A stretch of 57,084 bases of DNA from Acetobacteraceae bacterium (GTDB lineage: Bacteria; Pseudomonadota; Alphaproteobacteria; Acetobacterales; Acetobacteraceae). Of the stretch, positions 35,934 through 43,448 are shown one piece after another (position 1 is the first letter of the stretch; each line of letters begins with the position of its first letter). The translations under genes were made by a program, and so were the position numbers. Below the pieces are notes generated by a model. It made no database searches. It was not told where the DNA came from and saw only the letters and a program-made list of their open reading frames with translations. The stretch is from the NCBI GenBank assembly GCA_020848935.1, contig JADLHF010000080.1, forward strand, positions 1 through 57,084, written 5' to 3'.

Positions 35934-36962
35934 ATGAAAGCCTTCTGGAACCCCGCCGAACTGGCGCACGACCCGCAATTCTTCCTGCAGCGCGGCACGG
36001 TGAAGCGCAACTTCGAGGTTCCGGCCCGCGCCGAGGCGCTGCTGGAAGCCTGCCGCGCCACCGGCCTGGCCGTCACCGACCCCGGCCCGGCTGACGCGCT
36101 GGCCATCGCCACCGTCCACCCGCCCGACTACATCGACTTCCTGCGCCATGGCTGGAACGCCTGGGAAGCGATGGAGGATCACGGCGGCGAGATGGTTGCC
36201 AACATCCACCCGGCGCCGGAGATGCTGGCGAACGGCGCCCGCCGCTCGGCCACCATCGTGGGCCAACTCGGCTGGTATTGCGCCGACGTCAATCCCTTCA
36301 CCCGCCACACCTGGACCTCCGCCGAGGCGGCCGCCGCGGGGGCCATCGCGGCCGCCGACGAAGCCGCTTCTGGCCGCCATGCCTACGCGCTGGCCCGCCC
36401 GCCCGGCCACCACGCCTATGCCGCGCGCGCCGGCGGGCATTGCTACCTCAACAACGCCGCCATCGCCGCCGAACGCCTGCGTGCCCGCGGTGCCGCACGT
36501 GTCGCGGTGCTGGACATCGACAGCCACCACGGCAACGGCACCCAGGGCATCTTCTGGTGCCGCGACGACGTGTTCTTCGCCTCCGTCCACGGCGACCCGA
36601 ACGGCTACTACCCCTGGTATGTCGGCCATGCCGGCGAGCGTGGCGAAGGGGCGGGCATCGGCTGCAACCTCAACCTGCCGCTCGCCCGCGGCACCGGCGA
36701 CGCCGCCTGGCTCGCCGCCATCGCCGCCGCCCTGCGCGAAATCCGCCGCCATGGCGCCGAGGCGCTGGTGGTCAGCCTGGGCATGGATGCCAGCCGCGAC
36801 GAGCCGCTGCATTTCCTGGACATCACCGAGGACGGTTTCGCCCGTGCCGGCACCGCCATCGCCGCCGCCCGCCTGCCATGCGCCATCGTTCAGGAGGGTG
36901 GCTACAACCTCGATGCCCTTGGCCGCCTGCTCACCCGCTTCCTCGCCGGCTTCGGCGACTGA
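35934..36962 (+). CDS. Histone deacetylase-family/acetylpolyamine amidohydrolase
   Basis: A 342-residue zinc deacetylase of the arginase/HDAC fold. Seen: ARPPGHHAYAARAGGHCYLN (about 143-162, with catalytic histidines and zinc contacts), VLDIDSHHGNGTQGIFW (about 178-194), FASVHGDPNGYYPW, SLGMDASRDEPLHF (zinc aspartate) and IVQEGGYNLDALG. Bacterial members remove acetyl groups from polyamines or small amines. Start ATG follows CGGAGA at 35921-35926. It ends 4 bp before the stop of the convergent peptide-binding protein gene. Confidence 0.9.
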   Translation: MKAFWNPAELAHDPQFFLQRGTVKRNFEVPARAEALLEACRATGLAVTDPGPADALAIATVHPPDYIDFLRHGWNAWEAMEDHGGEMVANIHPAPEMLANGARRSATIVGQLGWYCADVNPFTRHTWTSAEAAAAGAIAAADEAASGRHAYALARPPGHHAYAARAGGHCYLNNAAIAAERLRARGAARVAVLDIDSHHGNGTQGIFWCRDDVFFASVHGDPNGYYPWYVGHAGERGEGAGIGCNLNLPLARGTGDAAWLAAIAAALREIRRHGAEALVVSLGMDASRDEPLHFLDITEDGFARAGTAIAAARLPCAIVQEGGYNLDALGRLLTRFLAGFGD

Positions 36963-36966
36963 TCCC

Positions 36967-38574
36967 TCAACCGCGCCGCAGGTTCCAGAACAGCGGAAAC
37001 CCGTCCAGCATGCCGGACAGGTCGGCGGCATGCGCGGTCGGCCGCACCCACTGGCCGAGCGGGACATAGGGCACGTCCTCGAATGCCCGAAGCTGCATGT
37101 CGGCGGCAATCGCCTCCTGCCCGGCCATGTCCGGGGTGACCAGCCAGGCGCGGCGCATCGCCTCCAGCCGCTCGCTGGTCGGCCAGCCGACTTCGCCGGC
37201 CAGCCCGTCGCCGCGCAGGTAGCGATGCATGCCGGGATTCCAGAAGTCGTGGCCCGACCAGTAGCCGAATGCCACGTTCCATCCGCCCGCCCCGGCCGGC
37301 TGGGTGCGCAGCAGCCGCGGCAGCATGTCGCGCAGGTTCGGCAGCAAGGTCTGCACGTTGAAACCGAGCTGTGTCAGAAACGCCGATCCCACCTCGGCCA
37401 TGGCGCGTACCGCCGGCAGGTCACCGGCCGCCAGCACCACGATCCGCTCGCCGCCATAGCCCGCCGCGCGGATCGCGTCGCGGCCGGCCCCGGGCGTCAG
37501 GCTTGCCTCGGGCATGCCGTCCCGGCTGGCCATCGGCGATTGCGGGCAGAAGAACCCGACACCGCTGCGCCACTGCATCCGGTCTGCCCCGGTGGCCGCC
37601 GCCATGAACGCCGCCTGGTCGGTGGCACGCAGCACGGCCCGGCGGAGGGCCGGGCTGTTGAACGGGAAGGTCAGGTGATTGAACCGCATCGTGCCCATAT
37701 AGCCGGCGCGGTCGTGCAGCTTCAGCACCAGCCGCGGGTCCTCGGCGATGGCGCCGTGGTCCGGCGGCAGCGGCGATTCCCACCAATCCACCGCGCCCGA
37801 TTTCAGCGCCGCCAACGCCTGTTCGGGCCCGGGCATCGCATGCCACTCCACCCGGTCGAAATGCACCAGCTTCGGCCCGGCGGTGAAGGATGCCACGCCG
37901 TCGGGGCGCGGCACATAGAAGGTGTGGCGGGCATAGGCCGCTTCCTGCCCGCCATCGTATTCGTCGTCCAGGAAGCGAAACGGCCCGCTGCCCACCACTT
38001 CGCTGATCGTCTGCTGGGGCGTGCCATCGGCCAGCCGTGCCGGCATGATGGCGCAGATCTGCATCGCCCGGTCGCCCAGCGCCGCGGCCAGCATCGGGAA
38101 GCGCCGGGACAGGCGGAAGACGATGGTGCTGTCGTCCGGCGCCAGCAACTCGTCGGTGACCGAAAGCAGGCTGCGCCCCATCATGACATGCTCGGCCCAG
38201 CGCAGGATGCTGGCCACGCAGTCGCGCGCCAGCACCGGCGTGCCGTCATGGAACACCAGCCCCGGGCGCAGCCGGATGCGCCAGGTCCTGCCGTCCTCGG
38301 CCACGCTGTGGCCCAGCGCCATTTGCGGTTGCACCCGGCCCTGGCCGTCGATGCCGTACAGCGTGTCGTACACCATCATCGCGTGGTTGCGCGTCTCCAG
38401 GAACGGCCAGAAGGTGGGATCGAGCCAGCGCAGCGGGGCATGCGGCACGAAGCGCAGCGTGCGTGCCCGGACATCGCCGGCCAATGCCGGGCGTGCCAGC
38501 CCCGCCGTCGCGGCCACCAGCGCCCGTCGCGTCAGGCCAGCGCGCTGGCCGGTGTCCTCAGTCGGCGGCGGCAT
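36967..38574 (-). CDS. ABC transporter substrate-binding protein, family 5 (peptide/opine type)
   Basis: A 535-residue periplasmic binding protein of the DppA/OppA family. The N-terminus is a twin-arginine-like or ordinary signal (LTRRALVAATAGLARPALAG). Body motifs: VYDTLYGID, WRIRLRPGLVFHDGTPV (about 93-109), VVGSGPFRF and the hinge region SPALRRAVLRATDQAAFM. No permease or ATPase is beside it, so it is an orphan that may serve a distant importer. Its ATG (38572-38574) lies 17 bp inside the preceding dehydrogenase gene, so the two are coupled. Confidence 0.88.
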   Translation of the reverse strand: MPPPTEDTGQRAGLTRRALVAATAGLARPALAGDVRARTLRFVPHAPLRWLDPTFWPFLETRNHAMMVYDTLYGIDGQGRVQPQMALGHSVAEDGRTWRIRLRPGLVFHDGTPVLARDCVASILRWAEHVMMGRSLLSVTDELLAPDDSTIVFRLSRRFPMLAAALGDRAMQICAIMPARLADGTPQQTISEVVGSGPFRFLDDEYDGGQEAAYARHTFYVPRPDGVASFTAGPKLVHFDRVEWHAMPGPEQALAALKSGAVDWWESPLPPDHGAIAEDPRLVLKLHDRAGYMGTMRFNHLTFPFNSPALRRAVLRATDQAAFMAAATGADRMQWRSGVGFFCPQSPMASRDGMPEASLTPGAGRDAIRAAGYGGERIVVLAAGDLPAVRAMAEVGSAFLTQLGFNVQTLLPNLRDMLPRLLRTQPAGAGGWNVAFGYWSGHDFWNPGMHRYLRGDGLAGEVGWPTSERLEAMRRAWLVTPDMAGQEAIAADMQLRAFEDVPYVPLGQWVRPTAHAADLSGMLDGFPLFWNLRRG

Positions 38575-39721
38575 CGAACTCCACCCAGGCCCCGCCGGCC
38601 GCGCGCGAGCGGATGGCGGCATCGACGAACATCATCCCCTCCAACCCGTCATCGGCGGTCGGGAACTCCAGCGCCAGCTTGTCGGCAGGCACCGAGATCA
38701 GCCGCGCCGCCATCAGCTCCGCGGCATCGCGGTACAGATTGGCGAAGGCCTCGGTCAGCCCCTCGGGATGCCCGCGCGCAATCCGCACCAGCCGGGCTGC
38801 CGGCGGCAGCAGATCGGCATCGCCGCGCGCCAGCCGCTGCACCGGCCGCCCTTGCAGCGCCAGGGTCAGGTAGTTCGAGGTCGCGTGCTGCCACTCGACA
38901 TGGCCGAGATCGCCGAACACCCGCAGGGTGATGGCATTCTCGGTGCCGGCCAGGGCCTGGCTGACCAGCAGCGTACCCGGAACGCCGCCCTGGAAGCGCA
39001 GGAACATCGCGCCGTAATCGTCCACCGTCCGCCCCGGCACGATGGCACCGAGATCGGCCGCCAGCCCCACCACCGGCAGGCCGGACACGAACCGCGCCAA
39101 ATGGAAGGCATGGGTGCCGATATCGCCCAGCACCAGCGACGGGCCCGAACGCTCGACGGCCAGCTTCCAGGCCAGCTTGCGGGAGATCGCGCCATCCTCC
39201 ACCCGGGCCGACATGCCGGCCTGGATGTATTCCACCTGCACCGCGCGGATCGGCCCGATGGCGCCGGCCGCCACCATGGCACGCGCCTGGCGGATCATGG
39301 GATAGCCGGCATAGCCATGGGTCAGGCAGAACACCGTCATGGTGCGGCGCACGGCGGTGGCAATCTCGGCCGCCTCGGCCACCGAGTTCGCCAGCGGCTT
39401 GTCGCAGATCACATGCAGCCCGGCGGCGATCGCGGCCAGGCATTCCGGGTGATGGCGGTCGTTCGGCGTCATGATCGCGACGGCATCGAGGCCGCGCTCG
39501 CCCTCCACCAGGGCGGCGAAATCCGGGTAGTGGCGGATACCCAGCACCCGCGCCCCCTCCTCGCCGCGCGCGGGGTTGGAGGACAGCACGCCGGCGACGA
39601 TCTCGAAGCGGTCGTCCAGCCGGGCGGCGGCGCGGTGGATCGGTCCGATGAAGCTGCCGGGCCCGCCGCCCAGCACGGCCAGGCGCAGCCGGCGGCCGAG
39701 CAGCGGAAACGCCTCAGTCAT
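38558..39721 (-). CDS. Gfo/Idh/MocA family oxidoreductase
   Basis: A 387-residue NAD(P)-dependent sugar dehydrogenase. N-terminal Rossmann motif AVLGGGPGSFIGPIHRAAA (about 14-32), VAIMTPNDRHHP, and HVICDKPLANSV, where the usual EKP catalytic lysine motif reads DKP. A C-terminal beta-sheet domain includes GDIGTHAFHLARF, where the DIGTH stretch is typical of inositol dehydrogenase relatives. It overlaps the isomerase gene by 8 bp and the peptide-binding protein gene by 17 bp. Works with the isomerase on a cyclitol or rare sugar, by inference. Confidence 0.9.
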   Translation of the reverse strand: MTEAFPLLGRRLRLAVLGGGPGSFIGPIHRAAARLDDRFEIVAGVLSSNPARGEEGARVLGIRHYPDFAALVEGERGLDAVAIMTPNDRHHPECLAAIAAGLHVICDKPLANSVAEAAEIATAVRRTMTVFCLTHGYAGYPMIRQARAMVAAGAIGPIRAVQVEYIQAGMSARVEDGAISRKLAWKLAVERSGPSLVLGDIGTHAFHLARFVSGLPVVGLAADLGAIVPGRTVDDYGAMFLRFQGGVPGTLLVSQALAGTENAITLRVFGDLGHVEWQHATSNYLTLALQGRPVQRLARGDADLLPPAARLVRIARGHPEGLTEAFANLYRDAAELMAARLISVPADKLALEFPTADDGLEGMMFVDAAIRSRAAGGAWVEFDAAAD

Positions 39722-40778
39722 CGCGGGCGATCCCCAGGATGGCGGCGTTGGCCGCCCGGTCCTGCGCCGCGCCGATATTGGCGTCGAACGCCCGCCCGGT
39801 CACCCGGATGATATGGTCGCGAATGAAGGCGATGCCCTCGCGCGCGCCGTCCTGGCTGTTCTTCAGCACGCATTCCCACTCCAGCACCGCCCAGCCGGGA
39901 TAATCGTACTGCGCCAGCTTGGAAAATATCACGCCGAAATCGATCATCCCGTCGCCGGGGCTGCGGAACCGCCCGGCGCGGTCCAGCCAGGGCTGGAACC
40001 CGCCATACACCCCGCTGCGCGCCGAGGGCCGGTATTCCGCGTCCTTCACGTGAAACGCGCCGATGCGGGCGTGGTAGATGTCGATGAACCCGGCATAGTC
40101 CATCTGCTGCAACAGCATGTGGCTGGGGTCATAGAGGATCTTCGCCCGCGCGTGGCCGCCGACGGCGTCCAGGAACCGCTCGAAGCTTGCGCCGTCATGC
40201 AGGTCCTCGCCGGGATGCAGCTCGAAGCACAGATCCACCCCGGCCTCCTCGAACGCATCCAGCACCGGCCGCCAGCGCCGCGCCAGCTCGGCGAAGCCGT
40301 CGGCGATCAGCCCGTCGCCATAGGGCGGGAAGGGATAGAACATCGGCCACAGCAGCGCGCCGCTGAACGTTGCATGCGCGCTCAACCCCAGCCTTCGCGA
40401 GGCCTGTGCCGCCAGCCGCAGCATCCGCTCGGCCCAGGCGCGCCGGCCGGCGGGATTGCCGCGCAGCTCCGGTGGGGCGAACCTGTCGGCCACCAGGTCG
40501 GCGCCGGGATGCACCGCCATCAGGTGACCCGCGCGATGGCTTGCCAGCTCAGCGATCTCGATGCCGTGATGCGCCAGGGTGCCGCGCACCTCGTCGCAAT
40601 AGGCGTCCGAGGTCGCTGCAAGTCCGATGTCGAACACCCGGCTGTCCAGGATCGGCACCTGCACCCCCTTGGCCCCCAGCGGCGCCGCCCAGCCGGCCAG
40701 CCCGTCGAGCGTGTTGAACGGCGGCGCGTCGGCGATGAACTGCGACAGGAACAGGCCGGGGCCGCGGATGGTGCGCAT
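39714..40778 (-). CDS. Sugar phosphate isomerase/epimerase (IolE/xylose-isomerase-like TIM barrel)
   Basis: A 354-residue protein of the AP-endonuclease-2-like TIM-barrel family. Metal ligands are likely within VDLCFELHPGEDLHD (Glu, about 180), AKILYDPSHMLLQ (Asp/His), IGAFHVKDAEYRP and the late VLEWECVL. Family members isomerise or epimerise sugars and cyclitols or dehydrate inosose. It is coupled to the Gfo/Idh/MocA gene, which usually means that the pair acts in one catabolic route. Start ATG 40776-40778 is 40 bp from a palindromic repeat. Confidence 0.88.
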   Translation of the reverse strand: MRTIRGPGLFLSQFIADAPPFNTLDGLAGWAAPLGAKGVQVPILDSRVFDIGLAATSDAYCDEVRGTLAHHGIEIAELASHRAGHLMAVHPGADLVADRFAPPELRGNPAGRRAWAERMLRLAAQASRRLGLSAHATFSGALLWPMFYPFPPYGDGLIADGFAELARRWRPVLDAFEEAGVDLCFELHPGEDLHDGASFERFLDAVGGHARAKILYDPSHMLLQQMDYAGFIDIYHARIGAFHVKDAEYRPSARSGVYGGFQPWLDRAGRFRSPGDGMIDFGVIFSKLAQYDYPGWAVLEWECVLKNSQDGAREGIAFIRDHIIRVTGRAFDANIGAAQDRAANAAILGIARDD

Positions 40779-40814
40779 CGCTAGGGGTTTCCGGTGGGTT
40801 GCAACAGCAAGAAA

Positions 40815-40955
40815 GGAAGACTCTTCTCTTTGTGAACAAAAAGAAGCAAAAAAACTCTCATCCAGTGATGCGTCGCCTCGCCGGCAAGGGTAGCGCGTAA
40901 TGGGATGAAAGTTTTTTGGTTCTTTTTTTCAAAAAAGAACATCCTTGCCTGCTTC
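40815..40955. repeat. AT-rich palindromic intergenic repeat pair, copy C
   Basis: Right element GTTCTTTTTT-TC-AAAAAAGAAC (40919-40940) with flanks nearly identical to copy B from 34257. Left element (about 40820-40856) is an imperfect hairpin in the opposite orientation, on the minus strand resembling copies A and B-left. The right element again starts 10-20 bp after a minus-strand stop codon, and the left element again sits just before a minus-strand start codon. Confidence 0.78.
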
Positions 40956-40956
40956 C

Positions 40957-41733
40957 CTACAGATTGACCGCCCGGCCGCCATCCACATACAGATTGGCGC
41001 CCGAGATGTATTCTCCGGCATCGGAACACAGCAGCAGTGCCGCGCCGACCAGGTCGTCCGGCCGCCCCATCCGCCCGGCCGGCACCCGCGCCTGCATCTG
41101 CGCGCCGCGCGCCGCGATCTGCGCGGCATTGCGGGCGGTGGCGATCAGCCCGGGTGCCAGGTTGTTCACCGTCACCCCCTGGCGGGTGAACTGGCGCGCC
41201 AGGTTGATCGCCCAGTTGTGCTGCATCGCCTTGTAGCCGGCGTACACCATCATCTCGGCGGCCGGCGAGATCTGCTGCACGCTGCCGATGGTCACCACGC
41301 GGCCCCAGCCGCGCGCGCCCATCGGCGGCACCAGCGCCTGGAGCAGCGCCAGGTTCGACCAGACATTGATCTCCATCTGCCGGTCATAGGCGGCGCGGTC
41401 GATCTCGCCGACCGGCTGGAGGATTTCGATCGAGGCGTTCAGCACCAGGATATCCACCTGCCCGAACGCCGATGTCACTCCGGCGGCCAACGCCTCCGCG
41501 GTCCCCGGCTGGGAGAAATCGGCGCCGAAGGCCTGTGCCCCGCCGCCGATCGCCGCCACCACCGCGGCGGCGTCACGGGCTTCCTCGGCGGTGCCGGCAT
41601 GATGCACCGCCACCCGTGCGCCCACTGCGCCGAGCGCCTCGGCGATCGCCCGCCCGATCTCGCGGCGCGCCCCGGTCACCAGCGCGGTGCGGCCATCCAG
41701 GCGAAAGCGGTCGAGCGGGTTCGGCAACGGCAT
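40957..41733 (-). CDS. Short-chain dehydrogenase/reductase
   Basis: A 258-residue SDR. Cofactor motif TGARREIGRAIAEA (about 21-34) differs from the usual TGxxxGIG only in the middle charged residues, and the NNAG motif is replaced by LNASI. Catalytic GSVQQ serine and YAGYKAMQHN (Tyr and Lys about 165-169) are present, and the C-terminal ISGANLYVDGGR is typical. Substrate unknown. The neighbours upstream (isomerase and Gfo/Idh/MocA) suggest sugar or cyclitol oxidation. Confidence 0.87.
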   Translation of the reverse strand: MPLPNPLDRFRLDGRTALVTGARREIGRAIAEALGAVGARVAVHHAGTAEEARDAAAVVAAIGGGAQAFGADFSQPGTAEALAAGVTSAFGQVDILVLNASIEILQPVGEIDRAAYDRQMEINVWSNLALLQALVPPMGARGWGRVVTIGSVQQISPAAEMMVYAGYKAMQHNWAINLARQFTRQGVTVNNLAPGLIATARNAAQIAARGAQMQARVPAGRMGRPDDLVGAALLLCSDAGEYISGANLYVDGGRAVNL

Positions 41734-41802
41734 CGGGCAACTCCTCGTTGCCCCCACCGTGGCGCAATGCCGGTCGGTTGGCCAGGGCAGGGCGGGGTCA
41801 CG

Positions 41803-41873
41803 CGCCAAGGCACCAAGAGCATGGAAGGCTTGGCCTATCAGGGCTGGCTTCCATGTCCTTGGCACCCTTGGCG
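41803..41873. repeat. Long imperfect inverted repeat downstream of metY
   Basis: A stem of about 27 bp: CGCCAAGGCACCAAGAGCAT on the left pairs with the complement of ATGTCCTTGGCACCCTTGGC on the right, with GGAAG/CTTCC extending the stem and a loop of about 17 bases. It begins 10 bp beyond the metY stop. No U-run follows on the minus strand, so it may act as an mRNA 3' stabiliser or be a dispersed repeat, not a standard terminator. Confidence 0.7.
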
Positions 41874-41882
41874 TTTGAACCC

Positions 41883-43172
41883 TTACTTGCTCGCCGCGTC
41901 CAGCGCCTGGCCCAGGTCGGCCAGGATGTCGTCGATATGCTCGATGCCGATCGACAGGCGGACATAGCCGGGCGAGACGCCGGTGGCCGCCTGCTCCGCC
42001 TGGTTGAGCTGGGAGTGCGTGGTGCTGGCCGGATGGATCGCCAGGCTGCGGGCGTCGCCGATATTGGCGACGTGATAGAACATCTTCAGCGCGTCGATGA
42101 ACTTCTTGCCGGCCTCCATGCCACCCTTCAGCTCGATGCCGCACAGCCCGCCCATGCCGTTCGGCAGGTATTTCCTGGTCCGCTCCGCCCCCACCCCGGT
42201 CAGGGTCGAGGGATGGATCACCCGGTCCACCTCCGGCCGGCCCTGGAGGAATTTTGCCGCCGCCAGCGCGTTCTCGCTATGCGCGCGCATCCGCAGCGCC
42301 ACCGTCTCCACCCCCTGGATGATCAGGAAGGCGTTGAACGGCGACAGCGCCGCGCCGAGGTCGCGCAGGATCGTGGTGCGCGCCTTGATGATGTACGCGA
42401 CCGGGCCGATGCCCTTCACCGCCTGCGTCCAGACCGCGCCGTGGTAGCTCGGGTCCGGCGTGTTCAGTGCCGGCTGGCGGGCCGGGTGCGCTTCCCAGTC
42501 GAAGTTGCCGCCATCGATGATGATGCCGCCGATCGAGCTGCCATGGCCGCCGAGATACTTGGTCAGCGAATGCATCACGATCGCGGCGCCATGGTCGAAC
42601 GGACGCACCAGCAGGGGGGCGGCCGTGTTGTCCATGATCAGCGGAATGCCCAGCGGCCGGCCGATCGCGGCCACTTCGGCGATCGGGAAGACGCGCAGCT
42701 TGGGGTTCGGCAGGGTCTCGGCGTAATAGGCGCGGGTGCGGTCGTCGGTGGCGCGCGCGAAGGCCGCGGGGTCCTCGGGATCGACGAAGCGCACCTCGAT
42801 GCCCTGGTCCTTCAGCGTGTTGGCGAACAGGTTCCAGGTGCCCCCGTAGAGATCGGTCGAGGCGACGATGTTGTCGCCGTTCCGGGCCAGGTTCTGCACG
42901 GTCATGGCACTCGCCGCCTGGCCGGAGGCCACGGCCAGTGCCGCCACCCCACCCTCCAGCGCGGCCACGCGCTTCTCCAGCGCGTCGTTCGTCGGGTTCG
43001 TCAGCCGGGTGTAGATGTTGCCGAGTTCCTTCAGCGCGAACAGGTTGGCGGCGTGCTCGGTGCTGTTGAACTGGTAGCTGGTCGTCTGATAGATCGGCAC
43101 CGCCACGGACGTGGTGGCCTCGTCGCGCCGCCAGCCGGCATGCAAGGCCAGGGTTTCGGGATGGGTGGACAT
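41883..43172 (-). CDS. metY: O-acetylhomoserine sulfhydrylase / aminocarboxypropyltransferase
   Basis: A 429-residue PLP enzyme of the Cys/Met metabolism family, which makes homocysteine from O-acetylhomoserine and sulfide. Family start HPETLALHAGWRRDEAT; PLP lysine in VMHSLTKYLGGHGSSIGG (about residue 204); length close to 430, which fits MetY better than MetB or MetC (about 390). C-terminal SHSQLN-type stretch appears as STTHSQLNQAEQ and governs carboxylate binding. Divergent from the GH36 gene over 276 bp that hold an inverted repeat and a minisatellite. Confidence 0.93.
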   Translation of the reverse strand: MSTHPETLALHAGWRRDEATTSVAVPIYQTTSYQFNSTEHAANLFALKELGNIYTRLTNPTNDALEKRVAALEGGVAALAVASGQAASAMTVQNLARNGDNIVASTDLYGGTWNLFANTLKDQGIEVRFVDPEDPAAFARATDDRTRAYYAETLPNPKLRVFPIAEVAAIGRPLGIPLIMDNTAAPLLVRPFDHGAAIVMHSLTKYLGGHGSSIGGIIIDGGNFDWEAHPARQPALNTPDPSYHGAVWTQAVKGIGPVAYIIKARTTILRDLGAALSPFNAFLIIQGVETVALRMRAHSENALAAAKFLQGRPEVDRVIHPSTLTGVGAERTRKYLPNGMGGLCGIELKGGMEAGKKFIDALKMFYHVANIGDARSLAIHPASTTHSQLNQAEQAATGVSPGYVRLSIGIEHIDDILADLGQALDAASK

Positions 43173-43238
43173 CAGTCGCCTCCTCGGAACGGACGGGGCA
43201 GTTCAGCCCCCGTTTTGCCTGGAATGCAAGTGGATATA

Positions 43239-43267
43239 TTTATTCACGAAGTTGATTTGTGAATAAA
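43239..43267. promoter_or_regulatory. Inverted repeat in the metY/alpha-galactosidase divergent region
   Basis: TTTATTCAC (43239-43247) and GTGAATAAA (43259-43267) form perfect 9-bp arms separated by 11 bases, in an AT-rich patch between divergent genes. Arm centres are 20 bp apart, about two helical turns, as for a regulator dimer. It lies 67 bp before metY and about 180 bp before the galactosidase gene. The regulator is unknown. Confidence 0.55.
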
Positions 43268-43293
43268 CCCCTGCCGCCATCGTGCACGCATCG

Positions 43294-43383
43294 CCCCCGA
43301 CCTCCAAGCCCCCGACCTCCAAGCCCCCGACCTCCAAGCCCCCGACCTTCAAGTCCCCGACCTCCAAGTCCCAGACCTTCAAG
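43294..43383 (+). repeat. 15-bp minisatellite upstream of alpha-galactosidase
   Basis: Six tandem 15-bp units, the first three identical (CCCCCGACCTCCAAG) and the rest with one to three changes. Read in the frame of the downstream GH36 gene they would encode PDLQA or PDLQV pentads, and the changes are mostly synonymous in that frame. The frame stays open from 43263 into the gene, but no ATG, GTG or TTG precedes the repeats. Confidence 0.85.
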
Positions 43384-43448
43384 TCCTGGCACGCTTGCCC
43401 GGTTGGCCGTTGCCAGCCAGTCTTGCCCTCCTGCCCTCGGGAGGCGTC

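Noticed and set aside
43294-43383. Short regular repeats that could be read as a CRISPR array
   Set aside because: Units are 15 bp in direct tandem with no spacers and no cas genes; it is a minisatellite.
43263-43448. N-terminal extension of the alpha-galactosidase through the minisatellite
   Set aside because: The frame is open but no ATG, GTG or TTG occurs between the upstream stop and the repeats.
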